NCBI GenBank assembly: GCA_017436285.1
Contig: JAFSDL010000002.1
Coordinates: 1-46,930 of the forward strand
Direction of reading: 5' to 3'
Source: Clostridia bacterium
GTDB taxonomy: Bacteria > Bacillota > Clostridia > Oscillospirales > Acutalibacteraceae
Length of the DNA: 46,930 nucleotides
The notes beneath the pieces were generated by a model. The model searched no databases. It was given only the letters and a program-made list of their open reading frames with translations, and had not been told where the DNA came from. Each line of letters opens with the position of its first letter. Position 1 is the first letter of the stretch. The position numbers and the translations under genes are program-made. Positions 31,841 to 39,169 of the stretch are shown here, piece after piece.

Positions 31841-31880
31841 ATGTGGAATGCGGAATGCGGAGTGAGGAATGAGCTTCGCA
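31841..31880 (+). repeat. Heptanucleotide array 6 with AGCTTCGCAA end
   Basis: ATGTGGA ATGCGGA, ATGCGGA GTGAGGA, ATGAGCT then TCGCAAAA. It starts directly after the ttcA stop (TAA at 31838-31840). Confidence 0.8.
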
Positions 31881-31901
31881 AAAATTTAAAAATATAAAAC
31901 T

Positions 31902-31941
31902 AAAAAGATTCAAGACGATTATTTTTGTCCTGAATCTTTTT
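31902..31941 (+). terminator. Terminator downstream of ttcA
   Basis: AAAAAGATTCA-A-GAC pairs with GTC-C-TGAATCTTTTT around a 10-nt loop (one internal mismatch). Confidence 0.75.
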
Positions 31942-31999
31942 GCTTGTCTTTATTAAATAAAAAAGAAAGTGTTGTTGCAAGAATAACTAATACAATGTT

Positions 32000-32051
32000 T
32001 GGAAGCGAAGCTTCCCCTTCATTCCTCACTCCTCACTCCTCATTCCTCACT
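32000..32051 (-). repeat. Heptanucleotide array 7 (minus strand)
   Basis: On the minus strand: AGTGAGG AATGAGG, AGTGAGG AGTGAGG, AATGAAG, then GGGAAGCTTCGC. It is the array 4/6 type in the opposite orientation, with a changed end module that now forms the palindrome GGAAGCGAAGCTTCC. Confidence 0.7.
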
Positions 32052-32083
32052 AAAAAAGTCACTCCGTAAGGAGTGACTTTTTT
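32052..32083. terminator. Bidirectional terminator (htrA end)
   Basis: A perfect 14-bp stem AAAAAAGTCACTCC-GTAA-GGAGTGACTTTTTT. It ends 1 nt before the htrA stop codon on the minus strand. Confidence 0.9.
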
Positions 32084-32084
32084 C

Positions 32085-33650
32085 TTAATATCCAAATCCG
32101 TTACCGAAATAACTGCTGAAGGGGTCAGTTGTTTGTTCCTGCTGTGGTGTGGCAGTTTCGCCTTTATCTTCAATAAGCTTAACCTTTGCATCAAATTTGT
32201 TGCTTACCGCACCCGAATTGTTAAGCCTGCAAACAGAAAGTGTGATTGTATCGCCAACCTTACCATTTTCAATTACCTCAAGAAGAATGTCGGTTGAATC
32301 AAGAGCTTTTCCGTTTACACCTGTAATAATATCGCCGACCTGAATTCCTTGCTTTGCAAGGTCGCTGTCATCAGTCATAGCTGCAATAACAATTGAACCA
32401 TAGGGAAGATTGTTTTTCCAAGCAATTGCAGAGTATGTGTAATCACTGGCTACAGAATAATAGGAAATACCAAGCATAGGTCTGTTTGTAACATAGCCAT
32501 TCTTTACAATGTCTTCATAAATTTCAAGCATTGTGTTTGAGGGAACTGAGAAGCCCATACCCTCATATTCGGTATCGGTAATTTTAGATGAGTTAAGACC
32601 TATAACCTGACCGAATTCATTAAGAAGCGCACCACCTGAGTTACCGGGATTAATCGCCGCATTGTGCTGGATACAGGGTAAATCATAAGCACTTGTGCTT
32701 GATGCAACAGGTCTGTCAATAGCACTAATAATACCGTTTGTGAAGGAGCCGAAGAAAACAGTTCCGCCTGGGTTACCTATTGCATAAACCTTCTGACCAA
32801 CATTAAGCTTATCGGAATTACCAAAGGTTGCAGCCTTGAAGCCTGTTTTTTCTACTCTTAAAACGCCTATATCTGTTTTGGTGTCGTAGCCTACGATAAT
32901 TGCATCGTATTCCTTACCATCATTTGTCTGAATCTGAACACTTACGCCTTGGTCGGAAATAACATGCGCAGCAGTAATGATATAAGTGTTTTTCTTTTCT
33001 TTATCTGTACCAACAATAATGCCTGAGCCCTCGCCAACCTTCTGGTTCTGAGCATAAACAATAACACCAACATTGATTTCTTTAGCTTCCTCGTAAATTT
33101 GTTCGGGAGTCATAGCACCATCACCGGAATATTCGGAGAAGGTAATGGGGGAATCCTCTGTTTTTGCAGCTGCACCTGAGCCGTTATTGTTTTTGTTTGA
33201 ACCCTTGTCGCTCTGTTCGGTTTTTGTATTGTTGTTTGAATCTCCTGTAACAGAAACACCGATAGCAACAGAAGCAATCACTATGCAAGCGCACACAAGG
33301 GCAACAAAAATATTTCTGCCGGTGTTTTTCTTTTTCTTAGGCTTGAAATTAGGGTCAATGTAAGCAGTCTGATTATATGCAGGAGCGTTGCCATATTGAT
33401 TAATTGTATTGTTATACGGAGCCTGCTGTGAATAAGGCTGCTGCACATTGTAAGGTGTGCTTGGTGCTGAATAAGATGCGCCGTAAGGGTTAGTGCTTGA
33501 GTATGGTGCATTTCCTGCAGGTGCAGTACCCATAGGGGCGCTTGCAGGAGCAGGTTCTGATTGGGCGTTGTAAGGAGCAGTAGGCTCTGTTGGTGCGTTG
33601 TCAGAAGAATTTGCGCCATAAATGTTGTTAACGTTGAAATTGTCGTCCAT
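32085..33650 (-). CDS. htrA: HtrA/DegP-like serine protease with PDZ domain
   Basis: 521 aa. A long Pro/Ala/Asn/Tyr-rich cytoplasmic tail (~1-105), one membrane helix (~112-135), a trypsin-like domain with His229, Asp260 and Ser338 (in NPGNSGG), and one PDZ domain (~410-490). It is a membrane-tethered extracellular quality-control protease. The gene follows the histidine kinase by 15 nt, and the operon order is response regulator, kinase, protease, so it is probably the main target or an effector of that system. The C-terminus ends YFGNGFGY. Confidence 0.93.
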   Translation of the reverse strand: MDDNFNVNNIYGANSSDNAPTEPTAPYNAQSEPAPASAPMGTAPAGNAPYSSTNPYGASYSAPSTPYNVQQPYSQQAPYNNTINQYGNAPAYNQTAYIDPNFKPKKKKNTGRNIFVALVCACIVIASVAIGVSVTGDSNNNTKTEQSDKGSNKNNNGSGAAAKTEDSPITFSEYSGDGAMTPEQIYEEAKEINVGVIVYAQNQKVGEGSGIIVGTDKEKKNTYIITAAHVISDQGVSVQIQTNDGKEYDAIIVGYDTKTDIGVLRVEKTGFKAATFGNSDKLNVGQKVYAIGNPGGTVFFGSFTNGIISAIDRPVASSTSAYDLPCIQHNAAINPGNSGGALLNEFGQVIGLNSSKITDTEYEGMGFSVPSNTMLEIYEDIVKNGYVTNRPMLGISYYSVASDYTYSAIAWKNNLPYGSIVIAAMTDDSDLAKQGIQVGDIITGVNGKALDSTDILLEVIENGKVGDTITLSVCRLNNSGAVSNKFDAKVKLIEDKGETATPQQEQTTDPFSSYFGNGFGY

Positions 33651-33665
33651 GTGTAATCCTCCAGA

Positions 33666-35141
33666 TTATTTGGGTAATTTTACTGTAAATCTTGTGAAAT
33701 TATCAGGCTCACTGTCTACGGTTATAGTTCCACCGTGAAGGTCGACTATACTTTTAACAAGGAATAGACCTAAGCCCGTGCTTTTAACATCAGTGCTTCG
33801 TGATTGGTCAACCTTATAAAATCTTTCAAAGATTTTACCAATATCTTTTTTTGGAATACCGCTTCCGGTGTTTGTAACAGAGAAATAACTGTATTTTTTA
33901 TCAGTTGCGGTATTTACAATAATTTTTCCGCCTTCGTTTGTAAATTTAACTGCATTATCAACAAGGTTATAAATAACCTGGTCAATCATTGCACTGTCAC
34001 CGTGAACAAAAGCCTGAGGCAAATCTTCAAAGCCCTCAACCTCTATATTTTTCTTTGAAACCAATTGCTCAAAGCCCAGGAAGGTTGTAACAAGCTTTCC
34101 TGAAATGTCAAACTGCTCGATAGTCAAATCAGCATTTCCTGTTTCAATTTTGGAAATGTTGAGCATCATTGTAACCATTCGGGAAAGTCTGTTGATTTCA
34201 GAAGAAACAATCTCCAGGTAGTAGCTTTGTTTTTCCGGTGGGATTGTTCCGTCAAGGATTCCGTTGATAAAACCGCCGATGGTGGTCATTGGTGTTTTGA
34301 ATTCGTGCGAAACATTGGCAACAAAGCTTCGCCTTGAATTTTCAAGCTGTTCAAGTGAGGAAGCCATTGAGTTGAATTTTGTTATAAGCTCTGCAAGCTC
34401 ATCTCGGGAATGAAGCTCGGGCACCTTGTACGAAAAATCGCCCGAGGAATAGCAACGGGTTGCATTTTCAAGGTTTCTGATGGGTTTTGCAATTCTTTCT
34501 GTCATAATGTAAACAGCTATTGTAACGAGAATAAGAGCAAGACCTGCCGCGAAAAGAAACATCCTTAAAACATTTCTGAGGTTGTTTACTAAAGTTCCTT
34601 CAAGAGGAGCGGCAACAACCGCAAAGCCTGTGAATTCATCTTTAACAGTAATAGGCTCCATTGAAACAGAGTGGACGCTGTTATAAAAAGAATCCATTGT
34701 AGAGAATTCTGAAAAGCCGCCCTTTTTAGCCTTTTGAATATAAGCCTTTGATAAAATCAAGCTTTTGTGCTTTTCACAACCACCACTTTCCAGCTTGAAG
34801 CCTGTAAGCATTTCGCCACAAGCAGCAACAGAACCATCCTTGTTACAAATGAAAACATCATAGCCTGTGCAATCTGCCATAAGGTCAAGGGAGTTCAAAA
34901 GAATGAGGGCAGACCCCTCAGGATTTCGGGTTGTGGTAGAGGATTCAACAAGCTCTGTCATTGTTAATGAAATTTCTTTTGCGTAAAGGGAGGTGGTGTT
35001 TTTGTCCTGAGTACGCAAAAAGCCCGATGTGAAAATCATCAGGGCTATGCCTATAAGCATAAAGCTGATAAGTACAATAGCGGAAAATATAAAGAAATAT
35101 TTAAAAAAGAACGCGCCTTTTTTTGAATGAATACGAGCCAT
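33666..35141 (-). CDS. Sensor histidine kinase
   Basis: 491 aa. TM1 (~14-35), an extracytoplasmic sensor (~36-185), TM2 (~190-210), HAMP, an H-box with His279 in VSHEFKTPMTTIGG, and an ATPase domain (NLVDNAVKFT, GIPKKDIGKIFERF, GLGLFLVKSIV). The start at 35141 (MARIHSK) is 1 nt after the regulator's stop; an in-frame TTG at 35156 is possible and neither has a strong SD, suggesting coupling. Signal unknown; the HtrA neighbour suggests envelope or secretion stress, as for CssS. Confidence 0.92.
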   Translation of the reverse strand: MARIHSKKGAFFFKYFFIFSAIVLISFMLIGIALMIFTSGFLRTQDKNTTSLYAKEISLTMTELVESSTTTRNPEGSALILLNSLDLMADCTGYDVFICNKDGSVAACGEMLTGFKLESGGCEKHKSLILSKAYIQKAKKGGFSEFSTMDSFYNSVHSVSMEPITVKDEFTGFAVVAAPLEGTLVNNLRNVLRMFLFAAGLALILVTIAVYIMTERIAKPIRNLENATRCYSSGDFSYKVPELHSRDELAELITKFNSMASSLEQLENSRRSFVANVSHEFKTPMTTIGGFINGILDGTIPPEKQSYYLEIVSSEINRLSRMVTMMLNISKIETGNADLTIEQFDISGKLVTTFLGFEQLVSKKNIEVEGFEDLPQAFVHGDSAMIDQVIYNLVDNAVKFTNEGGKIIVNTATDKKYSYFSVTNTGSGIPKKDIGKIFERFYKVDQSRSTDVKSTGLGLFLVKSIVDLHGGTITVDSEPDNFTRFTVKLPK

Positions 35142-35142
35142 A

Positions 35143-35835
35143 TTATTTAGTTTCAAATTTGTAGCCTACGCCCCATACGGTTTTAAGCTCCCATTTGTCT
35201 GAAACGCCCTCGAGCTTTTCTCTTAAGCGCTTAACGTGAACGTCGACTGTTCTTGAGTCGCCATAGTATTCAAAGCCCCATACCTCGTCAAGAAGCTGGT
35301 CGCGGGTGTAAACTCTGTTGGGGTTGCTTGCAAGGTGGAATATAAGCTCAAGCTCCTTTGGGGGAGTGTCAATTGCAACGCCATTAACCTTAAGCTCATA
35401 GTTTGTAAGGTTAATTGAAAGCTTGTCAAAATTAACCTCTTTTACAGCTTCTGTTACAGATGTAATTGCCGAGGATCGTCTGAGAACCGCTTTGATTCGG
35501 GCGATAACCTCTTTAGTTTCAAAGGGCTTAGTAATGTAATCATCTGCACCTAATTCGAGACCCAAAACCTTGTCAAAGGTTTCTCCCTTTGCAGTGAGCA
35601 TAATAATAGGTGTCTGAGAGGTTTTGCGGATTTCTCTGCAAATCTGCCAACCATCAAGCCCCGGAAGCATAATGTCAAGAAGCACAAGGTCGGGATTAAC
35701 AGAATTGAAAACTTCAACTGCTTTAATGCCGTCGGTTACAATCTCGGTCTGGAAGCCATCCTTTTCAAGATATAACCTCAAAAGCTCGCAAATGTTGATA
35801 TCATCATCAACAATGAGAATTCTTTCGTTAGCCAT
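35143..35835 (-). CDS. OmpR/PhoB-family response regulator
   Basis: 230 aa. The receiver domain has acidic pocket D10-D12, phospho-acceptor Asp54 (LVLLDIMLPG) and Lys in KPFE. The C-terminal winged helix has the YTRDQLLDEVWGFEYYGDSRTVDVHV type motif. MANERILIVDDD is the standard start, with AGGAGG upstream at 35835. First gene of the operon with the histidine kinase and htrA. Confidence 0.95.
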   Translation of the reverse strand: MANERILIVDDDINICELLRLYLEKDGFQTEIVTDGIKAVEVFNSVNPDLVLLDIMLPGLDGWQICREIRKTSQTPIIMLTAKGETFDKVLGLELGADDYITKPFETKEVIARIKAVLRRSSAITSVTEAVKEVNFDKLSINLTNYELKVNGVAIDTPPKELELIFHLASNPNRVYTRDQLLDEVWGFEYYGDSRTVDVHVKRLREKLEGVSDKWELKTVWGVGYKFETK

Positions 35836-35859
35836 ATTAATTCCTCCTATTCTAAATGT

Positions 35860-35865
35860 ATTATA
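35860..35865 (-). promoter_or_regulatory. -10 element of the RR-HK-htrA operon
   Basis: On the minus strand TATAAT about 25 nt upstream of the ATG, with a short leader. No consensus -35 is seen at 17 nt (TTGTTC lies too far away), which may mean activator dependence. Confidence 0.5.
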
Positions 35866-35922
35866 TACCATATAATCACATAATTTATGAACAATTTTTA
35901 AAATAATGTACTATTTTTATTT

Positions 35923-35968
35923 AATAAAAATGGCAGTGTACCAAATATGAAATTAAGTAAACTGCCAC
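35923..35968. terminator. Terminator after the surface protein gene
   Basis: TGGCAGT (35931-35937) pairs with ACTGCCA (35961-35967) around a ~23-nt loop, with T-runs in both directions. On the minus strand it ends the 35974 gene. Confidence 0.65.
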
Positions 35969-35973
35969 TTTTT

Positions 35974-37842
35974 TTATTTTTTCTTGTTTTCTCTTTTTTC
36001 TTTCTTTCGTTTTTCTTTTGCTTTTCTTGCTCGCATTTTTTGAGCATCTGTCATTTTGCTTTTAGATTTTGAAACAGAAAGCACAGCAACAATAGCGATA
36101 ACTAAACCTATAAGACAACAAATTGAAACAATGATAATAATTTTTCTTGCCTGTTCCTCAGTTATTTTTTCCTCAGAGCCTTCTGTAGTAGGCTCGGTAG
36201 TCTTTTTATCAGTAAGAACAATTGAAATAATTCCGTCATCGTTGAGAATGTAATTGTATTCAGGGGGAAGAGTTTCATAAGTGGAGTCGCTCACAATGTT
36301 TCCGTATTGGTCAACCAACTGACCTTTATCGTTCAAGGTTAGAATATTGTCAACCAAGGGTGAAGCAACATTGTTAAGCTTGCCGTAAACATCTGTGAGT
36401 GCAGGCAATTGTAAATTGCCTGATACAGAAGGATCGATTAAAGATGGTGAGGATGTATTGCTCTCATCTTTATCAGTGCCAGCACCTAAGGTGGGAATAA
36501 GACCTGTAAGGTCACTGTCGGGAGCTTCCGTTATACCCTGATAAACATTGACCTTGTATATTGTCTGATATGTTTTTTTGTTGTTGGTATTTTTGCAGAT
36601 AATTGTAATTGTTTCCTTGGCCTTTCCTGCCAATTCAACAAGTGCATAAGAGCCTGCGGTAACATCCACACCGTTAATTGAAATGATTGTTCCGTTTTTT
36701 GTGATAGGGTTAGTATTAACGGAAATATTTTTTCTTATGTTATCTAAATGAATATCATATTCATAAATATCAGAATAAAATTCGTTTTCAAGGTCAAAGC
36801 GATGGGTTTTCTGAAGAACAATTTTGAAGCATTCTTCATAGGTGTATTTCGTAGCTGAAATTGTAACTTTTGAATCCTCATATGCCATGCGCTGAAGTAT
36901 GTAATAAGGGGCATTGTTTTTGTCCAAAGCTTTTTTGAAAGCAGATGGGTCGATTGTTACGGAATACTGAGTTCCTAACATAGCAGAAAGGTATTTGTGG
37001 CGAATTTCTTCAGTGGTTGCAGTTTCGGAATCAATGGCAATTCCTGCGTTGCGTATTGTCATAATTGCAACTCGGCGATAAACCTCGTTTTTTGTAATTG
37101 TCGGTATTTCTAAAGGAGAAACATAGCCTTGAGTGTAAAGCGCCATTAACGATGTGTAATAAATATAATCATCCAAGCTACCAACGGAGGATGAGCCGAA
37201 ATATTTAAGAATAAATGCACTTAATTCTGAACCCTCGCCTGAAAGCGCCATAAGATACATAACAATCGCTTCTTCAAGAGGAGTGCCTTCGGGTATTTTA
37301 AGTGTTTCGCCCGTATAAACATAGTACAAATCATTTTTCATAAGGGCGTATAAAGCGCTTATCATAAGCATTTTTTCAGGGTCGTTAATATCTTCCTTGG
37401 TGATTATTATACCCTGGTTTCGTAGCCATTCTATTTTGTCCTCATCAGTAGTGTCAGGCTCTGCAATAATACCTAAAGCACCAACCTGCTGAAGAAGGTA
37501 TAAATATGCTGCTCTCTGAGAGTTATCGTCAAGCGTGTAAATTTTAATATATTCTTCTACCTGAGCTTTAAAATGGGGAGCATCAGAAGTGTAAGGGTAG
37601 CTGCAAACAGGGTGGAGGACCTCTTCGTTAATAAGACCGCTTGAAGAAAGCATATCCTCCTTGATGGTTAATTGTCGAAGCCACGACGGGTCGTTTTCTT
37701 CATATTTGTATTGAGTGTTAACGCCAATGTTCGTGGCGTCAATAACGGGTGCAAACTCTTTTGCGAAAGCAGACGGACATAATACCGTTGCCGAAATGAT
37801 AACAGCAATAACAAATGTAAGAATTTTTGCATATTTATTCAT
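35974..37842 (-). CDS. Large surface protein with signal peptide, Cadherin-like beta-sandwich-type segment and C-terminal anchor
   Basis: 622 aa. A Sec signal peptide (cleavage likely after CPSAFA near 27), a helical extracellular region (~30-350), a beta-rich segment (~370-440, INGVDVTAGSY..KETITII..TYKVNVY-like) resembling cadherin-like beta-sandwich domains, a linker, and a C-terminal membrane helix (~575-597) with a strongly basic tail (KSKSKMT..REKRENKKK). This places most of it outside the cell. The middle helical part may be SLH-like (it has repeated ALYALM/MALYTQGY patterns), but no clear SLH motif is seen. Function unknown; its own strong promoter indicates independent expression. 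Confidence 0.75.
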   Translation of the reverse strand: MNKYAKILTFVIAVIISATVLCPSAFAKEFAPVIDATNIGVNTQYKYEENDPSWLRQLTIKEDMLSSSGLINEEVLHPVCSYPYTSDAPHFKAQVEEYIKIYTLDDNSQRAAYLYLLQQVGALGIIAEPDTTDEDKIEWLRNQGIIITKEDINDPEKMLMISALYALMKNDLYYVYTGETLKIPEGTPLEEAIVMYLMALSGEGSELSAFILKYFGSSSVGSLDDYIYYTSLMALYTQGYVSPLEIPTITKNEVYRRVAIMTIRNAGIAIDSETATTEEIRHKYLSAMLGTQYSVTIDPSAFKKALDKNNAPYYILQRMAYEDSKVTISATKYTYEECFKIVLQKTHRFDLENEFYSDIYEYDIHLDNIRKNISVNTNPITKNGTIISINGVDVTAGSYALVELAGKAKETITIICKNTNNKKTYQTIYKVNVYQGITEAPDSDLTGLIPTLGAGTDKDESNTSSPSLIDPSVSGNLQLPALTDVYGKLNNVASPLVDNILTLNDKGQLVDQYGNIVSDSTYETLPPEYNYILNDDGIISIVLTDKKTTEPTTEGSEEKITEEQARKIIIIVSICCLIGLVIAIVAVLSVSKSKSKMTDAQKMRARKAKEKRKKEKRENKKK

Positions 37843-37875
37843 TTTGTTCGTCTCCTTTCTTTAAAAATCCTTTGC

Positions 37876-37904
37876 ATTATACCAAATTAACCCAACAAGG
37901 TCAA
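37876..37904 (-). promoter_or_regulatory. Promoter of the surface protein gene
   Basis: On the minus strand: TTGACC (37904-37899), 17 nt, TATAAT (37881-37876) preceded by TGG. It is nearly consensus; AAAGGAG is the SD. Confidence 0.88.
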
Positions 37905-37908
37905 TGAA

Positions 37909-38958
37909 TTATTTGTTAATTGAAAATGAAAATACTGTTGTGGTTTTGTATTCCTCGCCTGCATCGTAAACGCATTTGCACCATTCGGGGTGGTTAGGGG
38001 AATCGGGGAATACCTGCGTTTCGTAGCAGAATGCAGTTCTGAAATGAACGGGAAGCCCTGCCTTACCTATAAGTGAACCGTCAAGGAAATTGCCTGTGTA
38101 AAGCTGAATACCGGGTAAATCTGTTTTAACATCCATTCTGATATCGCTCTTATCACCAACAGCAGATGCTGCAAGCTTCAAGGTTCCGTCAAAATCCTTG
38201 ATGCAGAAATTGTGGTCGTATCCGTTACCGTTTTTAAGCTGAATATGGTCTTCACCGATATCTCTGCCAATGGCTTTAGGCTCTGTGAAATCAAAGGGAG
38301 TACCCTCAACACAATCAAGTGTGCCGGTGGGAATACTGATTTCGTCAATAGGTGTATAGCGGTCTGCATTGATAGTTAAAATATGACCGAGCACATCGCC
38401 ACTGTCAAAACCGTTAAGGTTAAAGAAGGCGTGATTTGTAAGGTTGATAACAGTCTTTTTATCGGAAACTGCCTTGTAGTCGAGAACAAGCTCATCATTG
38501 TCTGTGAAGGTGTATGTTACCTCAACATCAACATTACCGGGAAAGCCCTCGCGACCATCGGGACTGTGGTATGTGAATTTAACCGCATTTTCTCCGACAA
38601 TTTCGCCGCACCATATTTCAGAGGAGTATTCCGCACCACCGTGAAGTGAAGTAATGCCCTTTTCGTTAAGGGTTACATTGTATTCTGTTCCGTCAATGGT
38701 GAATTTTCCGTCTTTAATGCGGTTTGCATACTGACCAACAATAACACCCTGATAATCACCCTGTGTAAGATGGTCCTCAAGTGTATCAAAGCCAATAAGA
38801 ATATCAATTAAATTCCCGTTTTTATCCTTTATAAAAAGCTTGTCAAGAGTGGCACCCTTTTCAATAAGCTGTGCCTTCAAGCCATTTTTATTTTCAATGA
38901 TAAAGGCGTAAACCTCTTTGTTGTTTTTTACACCATAAATGTTTTTTATAACAGACAT
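37909..38958 (-). CDS. galM: Aldose 1-epimerase (galactose mutarotase)
   Basis: 349 aa. It interconverts alpha- and beta-hexoses for galactose metabolism, matching the beta-galactosidase at 191. LTNHAFFNLNG, NGYDHNFC and the VGQYANRIKDGKF start are GalM signatures, with the catalytic His in NHAFF and Glu in CYETQVFPDSPN. Start at 38958 (MSVIKNIYG) with GGAGGTA upstream; the longer open frame has no SD. It is adjacent to the surface protein gene, whose -35 begins at its 3' end. Confidence 0.93.
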   Translation of the reverse strand: MSVIKNIYGVKNNKEVYAFIIENKNGLKAQLIEKGATLDKLFIKDKNGNLIDILIGFDTLEDHLTQGDYQGVIVGQYANRIKDGKFTIDGTEYNVTLNEKGITSLHGGAEYSSEIWCGEIVGENAVKFTYHSPDGREGFPGNVDVEVTYTFTDNDELVLDYKAVSDKKTVINLTNHAFFNLNGFDSGDVLGHILTINADRYTPIDEISIPTGTLDCVEGTPFDFTEPKAIGRDIGEDHIQLKNGNGYDHNFCIKDFDGTLKLAASAVGDKSDIRMDVKTDLPGIQLYTGNFLDGSLIGKAGLPVHFRTAFCYETQVFPDSPNHPEWCKCVYDAGEEYKTTTVFSFSINK

Positions 38959-38993
38959 TTTTGTACCTCCAAGCCACATATCTCTAATATAAT

Positions 38994-39023
38994 AATATAC
39001 TATATAATAGACAATAAAGTCAA
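38994..39023 (-). promoter_or_regulatory. Promoter of galM
   Basis: On the minus strand: TTGACT (39023-39018), 18 nt, TATATT (38999-38994). The spacing is one longer than usual; confidence is moderate. Confidence 0.55.
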
Positions 39024-39094
39024 GCCGAAACATTGCAAAGGAATAAATTAACATAAAATTAGCAAAAGATTAACATTTGAATGGGCTTGTGCCG

Positions 39095-39123
39095 TTGATT
39101 ATTGAAGTAAAATGTGGTAGAAT
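39095..39123 (+). promoter_or_regulatory. Promoter of the FHA-RodA/PBP operon
   Basis: TTGATT (39095-39100), 17 nt, TAGAAT (39118-39123) preceded by TGG. The leader is about 40 nt. Confidence 0.75.
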
Positions 39124-39169
39124 TAATTGTTAATAATTGGTCGGAATCAAAAGGAAGGAGATGTTGTCT

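Noticed and set aside
39137-39169. TTG start for the FHA-RodA gene at 39137
   Set aside because: It has no SD; AAGGAG at 39155-39160 lies downstream of it and fits GTG 39170 or TTG 39164.
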